A stretch of 53,567 nucleotides of DNA, from the NCBI RefSeq assembly GCF_022179245.1, contig NZ_BPQM01000090.1, positions 1 through 53,567 of the forward strand, in the 5' to 3' direction. The stretch is from Methylobacterium gregans (GTDB lineage: Bacteria; Pseudomonadota; Alphaproteobacteria; Rhizobiales; Beijerinckiaceae). The notes beneath the pieces are model-generated. The model was not told where the DNA came from. It saw nothing but the letters and a program-made list of their open reading frames with translations, and did not search any database. Every line of letters begins with the position of its first letter. Positions within the stretch are counted from its first letter, which is position 1. The position numbers and the translations under genes were made by a program. Shown here one piece after another: positions 1-9,825 of the stretch.

Positions 1-51
1 AGGGCTTCGGCATCGCGCTGATCGAGGCGATGAGCGCGATGCCGAAGCCCT
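1..51. repeat. perfect inverted repeat at the window edge (fold-back)
   Basis: Bases 1-19 are the exact reverse complement of bases 33-51, with a 13-base centre at 20-32. On the minus strand the glycosyltransferase reads the family motif EGFGIALI and then nonsense (ASISAMPKP). On the plus strand bases 1-36 read EGFGIALIEAMS, the expected continuation. The sequence therefore turns back on itself inside the gene. An assembly or amplification fold-back at a contig end is the simplest explanation; a genuine inverted duplication is the alternative. Confidence 0.85.
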
Positions 52-892
52 CGTACTCGGAGGCCGAGACGAACAGGCTGGCCTCGCCGATCAGGGCCCG
101 GACTCCGGCGGCGTCGAGCCCCGCGTGGACGCTGACCGCCCCGCCGAGGCCGGCCGCATCGATCTGCGACGCGAGATCCGCGACGGAGAGGTCCGAGGGC
201 ACGCCGACGATCCGGAGCTGCCAGCCGGCCTCCTCCGCGCGGAGCGCGCCCATCAGCGCGATCAGCCGGTCGAGGCGCTTGTTGTGCGAGAAGCGGCCCA
301 GCGTCAGCAGCGTGCGGCGCGGGACAGGGCTCGCCGCGCCCGCGAACTTCGCCAGATCAACGCCGTTCTCGATCACCGGCACGCCCTGGGGCACGATCGC
401 CGCGAACTGGCGCGCGTCGCTGTCGCTACAGCCGACGACGGCGCCGTAGGCGCGGGCCGAGACGCGGGTCGGCCCGAAGAACCACAGCCGCTTCAGCCGG
501 GCATGGGCGTGCGTGTGGAAGAAGCCCCCATGGGTGGTGGCGACGAGCGGCCGGCGGTGCAGCGGCTTGGTGAGGGCGAGCGCGTCGAAGAAGAAGTCGA
601 TCGCGTGAACGTGGACGATGTCGGCGCCCTTCAGCCGGCCGAGGAAGCCCGGCGCCAGGGGATAGCGCGACGAGCCTCGGAAGGGGATGCGCTCGACCGC
701 GATGCCGTCGATCGTCTCCCGGGCCGCGAGCCGCAGACCCGGTTCCGAGAACAGGCGATCGAGGGTCAGCACGCGGACATCGTGGCCGAGGCGCACCTGC
801 TCGCGCGCGAGGTTGGCGACGAAATCCTCCAGCCCGCCGCGGTTCGGCAGGAACTGGCGGACGACGTGCAGGATGGCGAGGCGGTCGGTCAC
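1..892 (-). CDS. glycosyltransferase, GT4 family (C-terminus cut by window edge)
   Basis: Transfers a sugar from a nucleotide-sugar donor to a growing glycan at the cytoplasmic face. The minus-strand reading from the GTG at 892 gives TDRLAILHVVRQFLPNRGG at the N-terminus, the typical GT-B glycine-rich acceptor loop, and a conserved HGGFFHTHAHARLKRLWFF stretch. The second Rossmann domain starts near LLTLGRFSHNKRLDRLI and ends in SEYEGFGIALI, which carries the catalytic/nucleotide-binding glutamates of the family. The GTG overlaps the stop of the upstream GH5 gene by 4 bases (GTGA), which supports this start and suggests translational coupling. Only about 280 codons precede the fold-back at 1-51, so roughly the last 80-100 residues are missing and the final ~12 codons shown are unreliable. 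The acceptor sugar cannot be told from the sequence. Confidence 0.8.
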   Translation of the reverse strand, partial: MTDRLAILHVVRQFLPNRGGLEDFVANLAREQVRLGHDVRVLTLDRLFSEPGLRLAARETIDGIAVERIPFRGSSRYPLAPGFLGRLKGADIVHVHAIDFFFDALALTKPLHRRPLVATTHGGFFHTHAHARLKRLWFFGPTRVSARAYGAVVGCSDSDARQFAAIVPQGVPVIENGVDLAKFAGAASPVPRRTLLTLGRFSHNKRLDRLIALMGALRAEEAGWQLRIVGVPSDLSVADLASQIDAAGLGGAVSVHAGLDAAGVRALIGEASLFVSASEYEGFGIALIASISAMPKP

Positions 893-1941
893 GGGCGCCC
901 CCCGCAGCGCGGCGCCGCACGGGCGGCGGCCTGGATCACCGCGGTGACCGGGCCTGTGCCCGGCTCCAGCCTGAAATGGTAGGCCGGCGGCCACCAGTCG
1001 CCCGCGCCCCAGGCGGCCCAGCCGACCCATTGCTCGGGATGGGCGTTCACATGCGCCAGGATGGCGGCGAGGTGCTCGGGGCAGCCGGCCTGCGCGGAAG
1101 CCCCGATCTCGCCGAGATAGGCGCGGGCCCGGTTCTGCGCGAGCCAGCCGGTCAGACGCTCGACGGCGCGCAGGGCGTCGGCACCGCGCGGGCAGGCGGC
1201 CGCGGTGCCCGAGAAGTCCGCGTCGAGATACTGATGCACGTCGTAGGCGACGTTCTCGCCCGGATCGACGAGACCCAGCATCGTTCGGGCGTTGTTGCCG
1301 AGCGGTGTGTCGGACTCCCAGCTGTGCACGCCCGTCCAGAGGGTGCCCGGCACCAGCACGAGCTGGCGCGCGCCGGCCTCGCGGATCGCTGCGACCGCGG
1401 CGTTCGCCGCGGGCAGCCAGTCCGCGACCGGAATGTCGTTGGGCTCGTTCATCAGCCCGAAGGCGACGAACGGCTCGCTGCGGAAATGCATGGCGAGCCG
1501 GCGCCAGACATCCGCCAAGGCGGCGTCGGTCGCCGGCCCCGTGCCGATGCGGTCGGTCCCGTAATAAGCGAAGTTGTGGAGGTCGATCACCGTGCGCATG
1601 CCGGCGAGCTTGGCCGCGACCACCGCCGCGTCGAGCCGCAGCAGCTCCGCCGCGTCGAGGGGCTCGCCGAGCCGGGGCTGTAGGCGCTCCCAGCGCACCG
1701 GCAGCCGCACGCCCGTGAGACCGAGGGCGCCGAAGCGGGCGATCGTCTGCGCCGACGGATAGGCGTAGTCGGTGCCGTAGCGGCCTGGCACGGTGCCGAA
1801 TTCCGGTCCGCTCAGGTTGACCCCGCGCAGGCAAGCGGGCGCCGCGGCACGGGCCGGCACACCCGCCAGAGCGAGTGCGAGGGCGAGGCAGAGCGCTGCA
1901 GAACGCGGCACCGCCTCAGCCCGCCGCATGACGGGGCACAA
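889..1941 (-). CDS. exported glycoside hydrolase family 5 (cellulase-like)
   Basis: Probable secreted endo-glycanase that cuts beta-linked polysaccharide. The 350-residue protein starts with a signal peptide: Arg at 6-7, a leucine/alanine-rich core at about 15-29, and a likely cut after ARA near residue 33. The clan GH-A barrel carries the acid/base in MNEPND (E166), the H236/Y238 pair of the family, and the nucleophile in YLGEIGAS (E278). It overlaps the 3' end of the flippase gene and is followed by a GTGA overlap with a glycosyltransferase, so the three minus-strand genes form one operon. In polysaccharide clusters such an enzyme usually trims or releases the exported polymer; that role is inferred. 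An alternative start is the ATG at 1929. Substrate (cellulose, mannan or a species-specific polymer) is not visible. Confidence 0.85.
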   Translation of the reverse strand: MCPVMRRAEAVPRSAALCLALALALAGVPARAAAPACLRGVNLSGPEFGTVPGRYGTDYAYPSAQTIARFGALGLTGVRLPVRWERLQPRLGEPLDAAELLRLDAAVVAAKLAGMRTVIDLHNFAYYGTDRIGTGPATDAALADVWRRLAMHFRSEPFVAFGLMNEPNDIPVADWLPAANAAVAAIREAGARQLVLVPGTLWTGVHSWESDTPLGNNARTMLGLVDPGENVAYDVHQYLDADFSGTAAACPRGADALRAVERLTGWLAQNRARAYLGEIGASAQAGCPEHLAAILAHVNAHPEQWVGWAAWGAGDWWPPAYHFRLEPGTGPVTAVIQAAARAAPRCGGRP

Positions 1942-3283
1942 GGCCTCCGGCCGCTCCGGTCGACGGCCGCAGGATAGCAGTCGCCATGTTGTCGACGCCC
2001 CAGCGCTGTCGCACCCAGAAGACCACCACCAGGTTGTAGCTCAGGGTCACGACGAGGCTCGCGACCGCGACCCCGAGCATGCCCAGGATGTCGGCGAGGC
2101 CGCAGAGCAGGAGGCCGTAGGCGCCGAACAGCACTGCGTTGCTGACGAGCAGGAAGCGCTCCCCCCCGCCGATCATCAGCAGCGACACGCCCGGGCCGAA
2201 GAAGGCCCCCACGACCGAGGAGAGGCAGAGCACCGAGAGCACGTCGATATGCGCGACGAAATCCGGCTTGAACAGGGCCAGCGCGTAGGGGCCGACCACC
2301 AGCATGGCGAGCGCGCCCGCGACGGAGATCAGGAAGCTGGCGAACGAGAGGCGCGCGACGAGCCGCTGCACCCCCGGCCAGTCCGCGGCCTGGATCCGTG
2401 CGGCGATCATCGGCAGGCCGACCGTGTCGATGGCCGCGACCGGCAGCAGCAGCAGCGTCGCGTAGCGCAGGGCGACGAAGTAGAAGGCCGCCTCCTCCAT
2501 GCCGAGTACCGCCCCGATGATCACGGTCTCCAGGTAGAGCGAGAGCGCGTGCAGGCCGTTATTGGCGGTGAAGAACAGGCTCTGGGAACGCCAGGCCGTC
2601 CGTTCAGCGCCCTGCTCGGCCGGCGCGGCACCCGGCCGACCCGGCCGTATGTCGGCGCCGTGCAGGCGGACGAGGTGGACGAGCTGGAAGGCGGTTGCGG
2701 CGATGAAGAGGGCGAGGACCAGTTCCATCGCCTCGGTCGCGCCGTAGAGGACGCCGGCGAGGGAGCCGAGATAGAGCATCACCGCGCAGCCGCCCCGCCA
2801 GATGATCTCCCGCGGCAGCAGCGCCAGGGCGAAGCGGCGATGGATGCGGAAGAAGTTCTGCAGGTACTCGCTGACCGCGAATACGGCCGCGAACGCGAAG
2901 GCGAGATGGAGGCGGTCGTAGGGGTCGGGCAGGCTCCGTTCCGCCAGGATGAGCACCGATCCCGTCCCCAGGAGAAGCGCCAGCGCGAGGCCGAGCCAGA
3001 CGAGGTTGTGGCGCACGAGCACGCCGTTGGCCGCCGCCGACGCGCCGTCCATGCGGTAGTGCTTCAGCAGGAGATTGTGCTGTCCAAGCACGGCGACGAG
3101 GCCGACGCCGCTGCCGATCGAGAACAGGAAGACGTAGACGCCGTACTCGTAGGTGCTGAGCAGCCGGCTCGCCGCGAGCAGCGTGAGGAAGCCGAGGACC
3201 GCGCTACCGAAGCGCGTGACGAAGGCGGTAGCGAACGGGCCTGACAGCGCCGAGCGCCGGATCATTGCGACGAGGTTGTGCAT
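1916..3283 (-). CDS. Wzx-like polysaccharide flippase (MATE/MVF superfamily)
   Basis: Likely moves lipid-linked glycan repeat units across the inner membrane. The 455-residue protein is strongly hydrophobic, with about 12-14 membrane segments and the N-terminal layout of this family: a short basic lead (MIRRS), then a helix with a conserved arginine (FVTRFGSAVLGFLTLLAASR), then the YEYGVYVF segment. The gene is first in a minus-strand operon with the GH5 hydrolase and GT4 transferase, and is divergent from the WecG/TagA gene, which fits one polysaccharide assembly locus. No Wzy polymerase or Wzz regulator is seen in this window. The start is the first ATG; the Shine-Dalgarno is weak. The exact polymer is unknown. 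Confidence 0.85.
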   Translation of the reverse strand: MHNLVAMIRRSALSGPFATAFVTRFGSAVLGFLTLLAASRLLSTYEYGVYVFLFSIGSGVGLVAVLGQHNLLLKHYRMDGASAAANGVLVRHNLVWLGLALALLLGTGSVLILAERSLPDPYDRLHLAFAFAAVFAVSEYLQNFFRIHRRFALALLPREIIWRGGCAVMLYLGSLAGVLYGATEAMELVLALFIAATAFQLVHLVRLHGADIRPGRPGAAPAEQGAERTAWRSQSLFFTANNGLHALSLYLETVIIGAVLGMEEAAFYFVALRYATLLLLPVAAIDTVGLPMIAARIQAADWPGVQRLVARLSFASFLISVAGALAMLVVGPYALALFKPDFVAHIDVLSVLCLSSVVGAFFGPGVSLLMIGGGERFLLVSNAVLFGAYGLLLCGLADILGMLGVAVASLVVTLSYNLVVVFWVRQRWGVDNMATAILRPSTGAAGGLVPRHAAG

Positions 3284-3570
3284 CGGGACGCCGCGCCTCT
3301 CTGGCGGGTGTGGGGTGGTGGCGCGACAGCCGCCAATTGAGGATCGGCTATCACGCAGCGGGCTAGCGGGGGATTAACAGGCCTCCCGGACAAGCGGGGC
3401 ATCCATTCACGGTTCCGACACACCTGCAAATTGAGCTATTACGCCGTTAACCACAGTGAATATTAATCATCTTCCCCACATCCACGCGTACATCCCGCGG
3501 GCCGGCACATCGTTATATTTGCCGAGATCAGCTGCCCCAGATTCTGGGCAGGCCGCCGCCGGAGTACCCC
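3284..3570. other. divergent intergenic region, AT-richer than its surroundings
   Basis: This 287-base gap separates the divergent flippase and WecG/TagA genes and must hold both promoters. The stretch at about 3410-3480 is clearly richer in A and T than the rest of the window, containing CCGTTAACCACAGTG and AATATTAATC. I could not assign convincing -35/-10 boxes. A GGAG at 3561-3564 is the likely ribosome binding site for the plus-strand gene. Confidence 0.5.
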
Positions 3571-4398
3571 ATGTCCGAGTCCCCGACCGATCCGGGCGCA
3601 CGCGCCTGGTCCTGCGACCGCTTCGAGATCGACGCGGTCGCGGTCTGCGACATGCCGCGCATCGCCGTGTTCGAACATCTGCGCAGTGCCATGGACGATG
3701 GACGACAGGTCGCGCTCGGCTTCTGCAACGCCAACATGCTGCTGAAGGCGCTCTGCTCGGCGAGCTACGCGGCGGCCCTGAAGAAGCTCGTGCTCCTCAA
3801 CGACGGTGTGGGGCTCGACCTGTGCTCGCTCCTGTTCCGCGGCCGCTCCTTTCGCGAGAACCTGAACGGCACCGACCTCGTCCCGGCCCTGCTCGGAGGC
3901 GAGACGCGGGAACGGACCCTGTTCCTCCTCGGTGCCCGCCCGGGCGTTGCCGAGGCGGCGGCACGCAACATCGCCCTGCGCTACCCGCAGCACCGGGTGG
4001 TCGGCACCCGCCACGGCTACTTCGCGGCCGGCGAGGTCGAGACGGTGATCGCCGAGATCAACGCGGTCGCCCCCGACATCCTGCTGGTCGCTCTGGGCAA
4101 CCCGGACCAGGAAACCTTCATCGCCGAGAACGCGCACCGCATCGACGCGCGGATCCTGATGGGCGTGGGAGCGCTCATCGACTACACGGCCGGCATCGCG
4201 GTGCGGGCGCCCGCCCCCGTCCGGCTCCTGCGGCTCGAATGGCTCTACCGGCTGATGCGGGAGCCGCGCCGCCTCGGGCGCCGCTACACGGTCGAGCTGG
4301 GGCTGTTCCTCGGCCTGATCGTCCGGCTCCGGATCGCGGCGCTGGTGCGGGGCCGGACGATCGTCGCGGCCGGCGAGGCCACCTCTCCCGCCCCGTGA
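3571..4398 (+). CDS. WecG/TagA/CpsF family glycosyltransferase (GT26)
   Basis: Membrane-associated transferase that adds a sugar (often ManNAc, ManNAcA or a hexose) to an undecaprenyl-linked acceptor. The 275-residue protein has the family landmarks in order: the FCNANMLLKA segment near residue 50, LLNDGVG with N77-D78 (the substrate-binding Asn-Asp pair), the FLLGARPGV nucleotide-fold loop, LGNPDQETFI with the conserved Gln-Glu, and VGALIDYTAG. The C-terminus has an amphipathic and basic stretch (residues about 215-250) that may dock on the membrane. It starts with an ATG behind a GGAG. It leads a plus-strand group with the double hydrolase and GT2 gene. The sugar transferred is not predictable. 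Confidence 0.88.
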   Translation: MSESPTDPGARAWSCDRFEIDAVAVCDMPRIAVFEHLRSAMDDGRQVALGFCNANMLLKALCSASYAAALKKLVLLNDGVGLDLCSLLFRGRSFRENLNGTDLVPALLGGETRERTLFLLGARPGVAEAAARNIALRYPQHRVVGTRHGYFAAGEVETVIAEINAVAPDILLVALGNPDQETFIAENAHRIDARILMGVGALIDYTAGIAVRAPAPVRLLRLEWLYRLMREPRRLGRRYTVELGLFLGLIVRLRIAALVRGRTIVAAGEATSPAP

Positions 4399-4568
4399 CG
4401 GCACGGGGATCCGGCGAGACTCCGTTCACCCTGCCGGAATTTGCTTGGCATCGATCGGGCCCGGAACGGCCGGCTTTAAGCGAATCGCATGCGCGCGCGG
4501 CGGATCCTTCAGAGAGAACGGGACACGGCGCCCGACCCAGGCAGGACAGGAAGGACGGAGATGCGCGG

Positions 4569-6380
4569 ATGCTGGTCGATCGCACGGATCCGGCGGCTGT
4601 GACGACGCTCTCGGCGCAGCCGGTCCTCCTGGGCGACCTGTTCGGCTGGTTTACCCCCGGCTCGAGCGGACGCGGGGTGCTCCTGTGCGGCACTTTCGGA
4701 ATCGAGCAACTCAACGCCTATCGTGCCTGGGGACGCCTCGCCGCGCGGATCGCGGGCGCCGGCTGCCCGACCTTGCGCTTCGACTACGCGGGCGAAGGCG
4801 ATTCCGGCGAGCATGCCGGGCCCGACCGTGTGACGGAGGCGCTCGCCGCCATCGACCGGGGCATCCGCTTCCTGCGCGCGGAGGCGGGAGCGGAGGAGAT
4901 CGTGCTCGTGGGCCTGCGCCTCGGCGCGACCCTGGCCGCCCGTGCGGCCGAGGCGGGCGGCGTCGACCGTCTGGTCCTGCTCGCCCCCTTCGTGAGCGGC
5001 CAGGCCTACCTGCGGGAGATGACGCTGCAGGCGCGCCTGATCGACCGCTTGCCCGACGGGACGCCGCTGCCGCAGGAGCCCGGCGCGCTCTCGCTCGGCG
5101 GGTTCCAGCTCGATCCCGCCACCATCGCCGCGCTGGGGGCGCTCGACCTCGCCACGACCGCGCGTGCGCCGGCGCCCGAGATCCTGCTGCTGGGGCCGAA
5201 GACGGCGGCGCTCGCCGATCGGTACCGCACCCTGGGCGCCGCCGTGACCACCGGCGCCTTCCCCGAGCTGGCCCCGCTCGTCTCGGACCCGCTCTTCGCG
5301 CCCTATCCGGAGCGCACCTTCGAGGCGGTGTGCGCCTTCGCCGCCGCGGGCGCGGCGCCCAGCCCTGCCCCGTGCCGGCGGCCGGCCCCGGCCGGGACGC
5401 TCGCCGGGACAGGCTGGCGCGAGAGCGTGCAGGCATTCGGCTCCGGCCTGGTCGGCGTGCTGTGCCGGCCGGAGACCCGGCAGCCGGGCACCCCGACCGT
5501 GATCGTGGTCAATTCCGGGCTGAACGCGCGCTCGGGCTACGGCCGGCAGACGACCGCGCTCGCCCGGAGACTCGCTGCGACCGGCATCGCCTCCCTGCGC
5601 TTCGATCCCCGGGGGATCGGCGACAGCGCCGACCGCGACGACGACCGCTCGCCCTTCTACGCCCCCGATGCCGTGACGGACGTGCGCGCGGCGCTCGACC
5701 ATCTCGCGGAGGTGCAGGATGGGCCCGTGGTGATCCTGGGAACCTGCAGCGGCGCCTATCTGGCCTTCAACGCACTCTGCGCGGACGAGCGCCTGCGCGC
5801 GGCGGTGCTGGTGAACCTGTACTGCTTCGACCTGAAGCCCGGCACCGACATCGAGACGATGGTGCGCGACACGTTCCGTCACGGCCAGGGCTACCTCGCA
5901 CGCGCGCGCCAGCGAGGCTCCTGGCAGCGGATCCTGAGCGGCGAGATCCGCCTCGCTCAGGTAGCGGGCGCGATCCGGCGCGACGGGTCGGCCCTCCTCG
6001 GCCGCTGTATCGCGCGCCTGTCCCGGCTGGTCTTGGTCGGCGAGAGCACCGGCCGCCGGGTGGCGCGGCTGCGCCGGCGCGGCGCGCGGATCGCCATGGT
6101 GTACAGCGCCGACGATCCGGGTCTGGCGACGCTGCGGGCCCATCTCGGCGCGTCCACGCGGGTCGGGCGACGGCTCGGCTACCCTGTGGCGCTCCTCGAC
6201 GGGGCGGACCACAACCTGAGCCGCCCTGCCGATCACGACCGCCTCCTCACGATCGTTCAGGAGGTCGCGCACGATGCCGCGCGAGCGGACCGGGCCGGGG
6301 CCGCCCCGGCCCGCCTCCGAGCGGTGCCCGCGCGCGAACCGAACGGGCTGCTGCTGCGCCCGTCCGAGACCCTGCCCTAG
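4569..6380 (+). CDS. tandem two-domain alpha/beta-hydrolase with non-serine nucleophile elbows
   Basis: The 603-residue protein is two alpha/beta-hydrolase domains in a row, at about 10-245 and 275-575. Domain 1 opens with GVLLCGTFGIEQLNAYRAW, has RFDYAGEGDSG, and has GLRLG (115-119) where a serine hydrolase would have GxSxG, so Arg sits at the nucleophile position. Domain 2 has RFDPRGIGDS, the elbow GTCSG (391-395) with Cys393 in the nucleophile position, and a late GADHNLS histidine. These two elbow types resemble the separate hydrolases 2 and 1 of exosortase-associated polysaccharide clusters (family knowledge), here joined in one chain. No exosortase is present in the window. The start is the ATG behind AAGGACGGAG; an open frame runs farther upstream but across the WecG/TagA gene. 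The reaction is unknown; acyl transfer or hydrolysis on the polysaccharide or its lipid carrier is a guess. Confidence 0.78.
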   Translation: MLVDRTDPAAVTTLSAQPVLLGDLFGWFTPGSSGRGVLLCGTFGIEQLNAYRAWGRLAARIAGAGCPTLRFDYAGEGDSGEHAGPDRVTEALAAIDRGIRFLRAEAGAEEIVLVGLRLGATLAARAAEAGGVDRLVLLAPFVSGQAYLREMTLQARLIDRLPDGTPLPQEPGALSLGGFQLDPATIAALGALDLATTARAPAPEILLLGPKTAALADRYRTLGAAVTTGAFPELAPLVSDPLFAPYPERTFEAVCAFAAAGAAPSPAPCRRPAPAGTLAGTGWRESVQAFGSGLVGVLCRPETRQPGTPTVIVVNSGLNARSGYGRQTTALARRLAATGIASLRFDPRGIGDSADRDDDRSPFYAPDAVTDVRAALDHLAEVQDGPVVILGTCSGAYLAFNALCADERLRAAVLVNLYCFDLKPGTDIETMVRDTFRHGQGYLARARQRGSWQRILSGEIRLAQVAGAIRRDGSALLGRCIARLSRLVLVGESTGRRVARLRRRGARIAMVYSADDPGLATLRAHLGASTRVGRRLGYPVALLDGADHNLSRPADHDRLLTIVQEVAHDAARADRAGAAPARLRAVPAREPNGLLLRPSETLP

Positions 6381-6439
6381 CCCGGCGCCTCGCCCGGACA
6401 TCGGGCCCCCTCCCCTCCCCGAAGCACGGCCGATCGACC

Positions 6440-7375
6440 ATGCACTCCGATCCCGAACCCCTCGCACCGCCGCAGCTTTCCCTGCTGGTCTGCACCCGCG
6501 GCCGCTCGGCGCAGCTCGCCCGCCTGTTCGCCTCGCTCGAGAGCCAGAGCGTGGGTGATTTCGAGGTGGTGCTCGTGGACCAGAACGAGCCCGGCGTGCT
6601 CGACGACATCGTGGCGCGCCACCGCGGGCGCCTGCGGATCGACCATGTGCGCTCGCTGCCCGGCCTGTCGCGCGCGCGCAATGTCGGGCTCGCCCGATGC
6701 CGGGCGCCCCTCGTCGCCTTTCCGGACGACGATTGCTGGTACCGCCCCACTCTGGTGGAGGAGGTGGTCCGGCTGTTCGCGCAGCATCCCGAGGCGGACG
6801 CGCTCATGGGGCGCACGATCGACGCGCAAGGCCGCGAATCGCTCGGCGCCTTCCTGAAATCCGATCAGGCGATCGGCCGGCGCAACGTCTGGTCGGCCGG
6901 CAACTCGAACACCCTGTTCGTCCGGCGCACGGCGGCCGAGGCGGTCGGCGGGTTCGACGAGACGCTCGGCGTCGGCGCCGCGACACCGTTCCGCTCCGGC
7001 GAGGAGACCGACTTCCTGCTCCGCATCCTGCGGCAGGATCGCGCCGTCATCTTCCGGCACGCCCTCACGGTGCATCACGATCAGGTCGGGAACCAGGGCC
7101 GCCACAAGCGCGCGTCCGACTACGCGCGCGGTTTCGGGCGAGTGCTGCGCCTGCACCGCTACGGCCTGCCCTATCTCGGGCTCCGCCTGGCGCGCTTCAC
7201 GGCGAGCGGCGCGCGCGCCCTGCTGCGCGGCGATGCGCGCACGGCGCTCGACAAGGCCCTCTGGGCCGTCGGGACCGCCGCGGGGTTCTTCGCGGCCCTT
7301 CCCGGCTCGGCGGGCCGCGTGCCGGGCGGCGCGCCGTCCTGGCGGTTCCGGGCCGGCGTGACGCGGGGCGGCTGA
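6440..7375 (+). CDS. glycosyltransferase family 2
   Basis: Inverting GT-A transferase that adds a sugar from a nucleotide donor. The 311-residue protein begins PQLSLLVCTRGRSAQL, the family's first beta strand and nucleotide-binding loop. It has VVLVDQNEPG, then LPGLSRARNVGL, and the metal-binding acidic triad FPDDDCW at D96-D98. A later GEETDFLLR segment holds the catalytic base region. There is no membrane anchor except a weak hydrophobic stretch near the C-terminus (VGTAAGFFAALPG). It starts 59 bases after the double hydrolase and ends the plus-strand polysaccharide group. Donor and acceptor cannot be inferred. Confidence 0.88.
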   Translation: MHSDPEPLAPPQLSLLVCTRGRSAQLARLFASLESQSVGDFEVVLVDQNEPGVLDDIVARHRGRLRIDHVRSLPGLSRARNVGLARCRAPLVAFPDDDCWYRPTLVEEVVRLFAQHPEADALMGRTIDAQGRESLGAFLKSDQAIGRRNVWSAGNSNTLFVRRTAAEAVGGFDETLGVGAATPFRSGEETDFLLRILRQDRAVIFRHALTVHHDQVGNQGRHKRASDYARGFGRVLRLHRYGLPYLGLRLARFTASGARALLRGDARTALDKALWAVGTAAGFFAALPGSAGRVPGGAPSWRFRAGVTRGG

Positions 7376-8902
<1,527 letters not shown>

Positions 8903-8921
8903 GCGGGCAGGCTGGGCCCGC
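8903..8921. terminator. convergent hairpin between ccrM and FNT gene
   Basis: GCGGGC at 8903-8908 pairs with GCCCGC at 8916-8921 around a 7-base loop. It fills the 20-base gap between two convergent stop codons, so it probably serves both strands. There is no T-run. Confidence 0.5.
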
Positions 8922-8922
8922 C

Positions 8923-9780
8923 TCACGCCTTCCCGTCCGCCTCCTTGCCCTCCTCGACCTCGGGCGCGACCTGCCCGAAGTTGAGGACCGCCACCAGGGC
9001 GACGCCGCCGAAGACGTTGCCGAGGAGCGTCGGCACGAAGAAGCGGAACGCGTAGTCGTGCAGCGAGGCGGCGCCCGTCATCACGAGGTAGAAGGCCTCG
9101 ACCGAGCCCGCCACGATGTGCTCCAAGCCGCAGAGCGCGACGAGCCACGTCATCAGGACGATGACGAGCGTCGCCGCCGTGCCGGTCGCGGGCAGGATCC
9201 AGACCATCAGCGCGATGATCCAGCCGGCGAAGATCGCCTTGACGCAGGTCGGCCAGAAGTCGAACGCGATGGTGAGGTGGCTGATCTCCGCGAAGGCGGC
9301 GTGCAACTCGGGCGGGAAGGCGCCCGCGTAGGCGATCACCGCCGCCACGGCCGCGGTCGCCAGGATGTTGCCGGCGAGCACGATCGCCCAGAGGCGAGCC
9401 AAGCGCCACGCGGTCTTTGGCGTGCGGTCGTGCAGCAGCGGCAGGACCGGCGTGATGGTGTTCTCGGTGAACAGCTGCTGCCGGCCCAGGATCACCACCA
9501 GGAAGCCGACCGCGTAGCCCATGCTGCTCAGGGCCTTGGCCCATTCGGCGGCGGGCAGGTGCGCCTTCAGCGCGCCCGGGACGATCATCGACAGGGCGAT
9601 GCTCAGCCCCGCCGAGAAGGCCGAGAGGAACAGTGCGCCGCCGTGCCGGCGCAGCTCCTGATCGCCGTTGCGGCGGATGACCTCGTGCAGGATGTAGGCG
9701 TCGGGCCGGCCGATCGAGCGGACGGTCGCGTCGAGCGCCTCGCGCTCGTCCGCGCCCGCGTCCCCGTCCCGCTCGCTCAT
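8923..9780 (-). CDS. formate/nitrite transporter (FNT) family protein
   Basis: Inner-membrane channel of the aquaporin-like FNT fold that passes small monovalent anions such as formate or nitrite. The 285-residue protein has a charged N-terminal tail of about 50 residues and then six hydrophobic segments. Family markers are the GxQxLFTENT-like segment (GRQQLFTENTITPV) after helix 2, and the pore histidine region GLEHIVAG. The charged tail and the long final loop resemble the YfdC subgroup rather than FocA. In a methylotroph, formate movement would fit C1 metabolism (inference). It lies 45 bases after the cinA-like gene on the same strand, possibly co-transcribed. Confidence 0.85.
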   Translation of the reverse strand: MSERDGDAGADEREALDATVRSIGRPDAYILHEVIRRNGDQELRRHGGALFLSAFSAGLSIALSMIVPGALKAHLPAAEWAKALSSMGYAVGFLVVILGRQQLFTENTITPVLPLLHDRTPKTAWRLARLWAIVLAGNILATAAVAAVIAYAGAFPPELHAAFAEISHLTIAFDFWPTCVKAIFAGWIIALMVWILPATGTAATLVIVLMTWLVALCGLEHIVAGSVEAFYLVMTGAASLHDYAFRFFVPTLLGNVFGGVALVAVLNFGQVAPEVEEGKEADGKA

Positions 9781-9825
9781 GGGTCCTCCCCGCTCAACCG
9801 ACGCTCGTGTCAGGAAAGGTGCGCG

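Noticed and set aside
4399..4568. Sigma54 promoter (TTGGCATCGATCGGGC) before the double hydrolase
   Set aside because: The -12 element does not match TTGC and the spacing is off.
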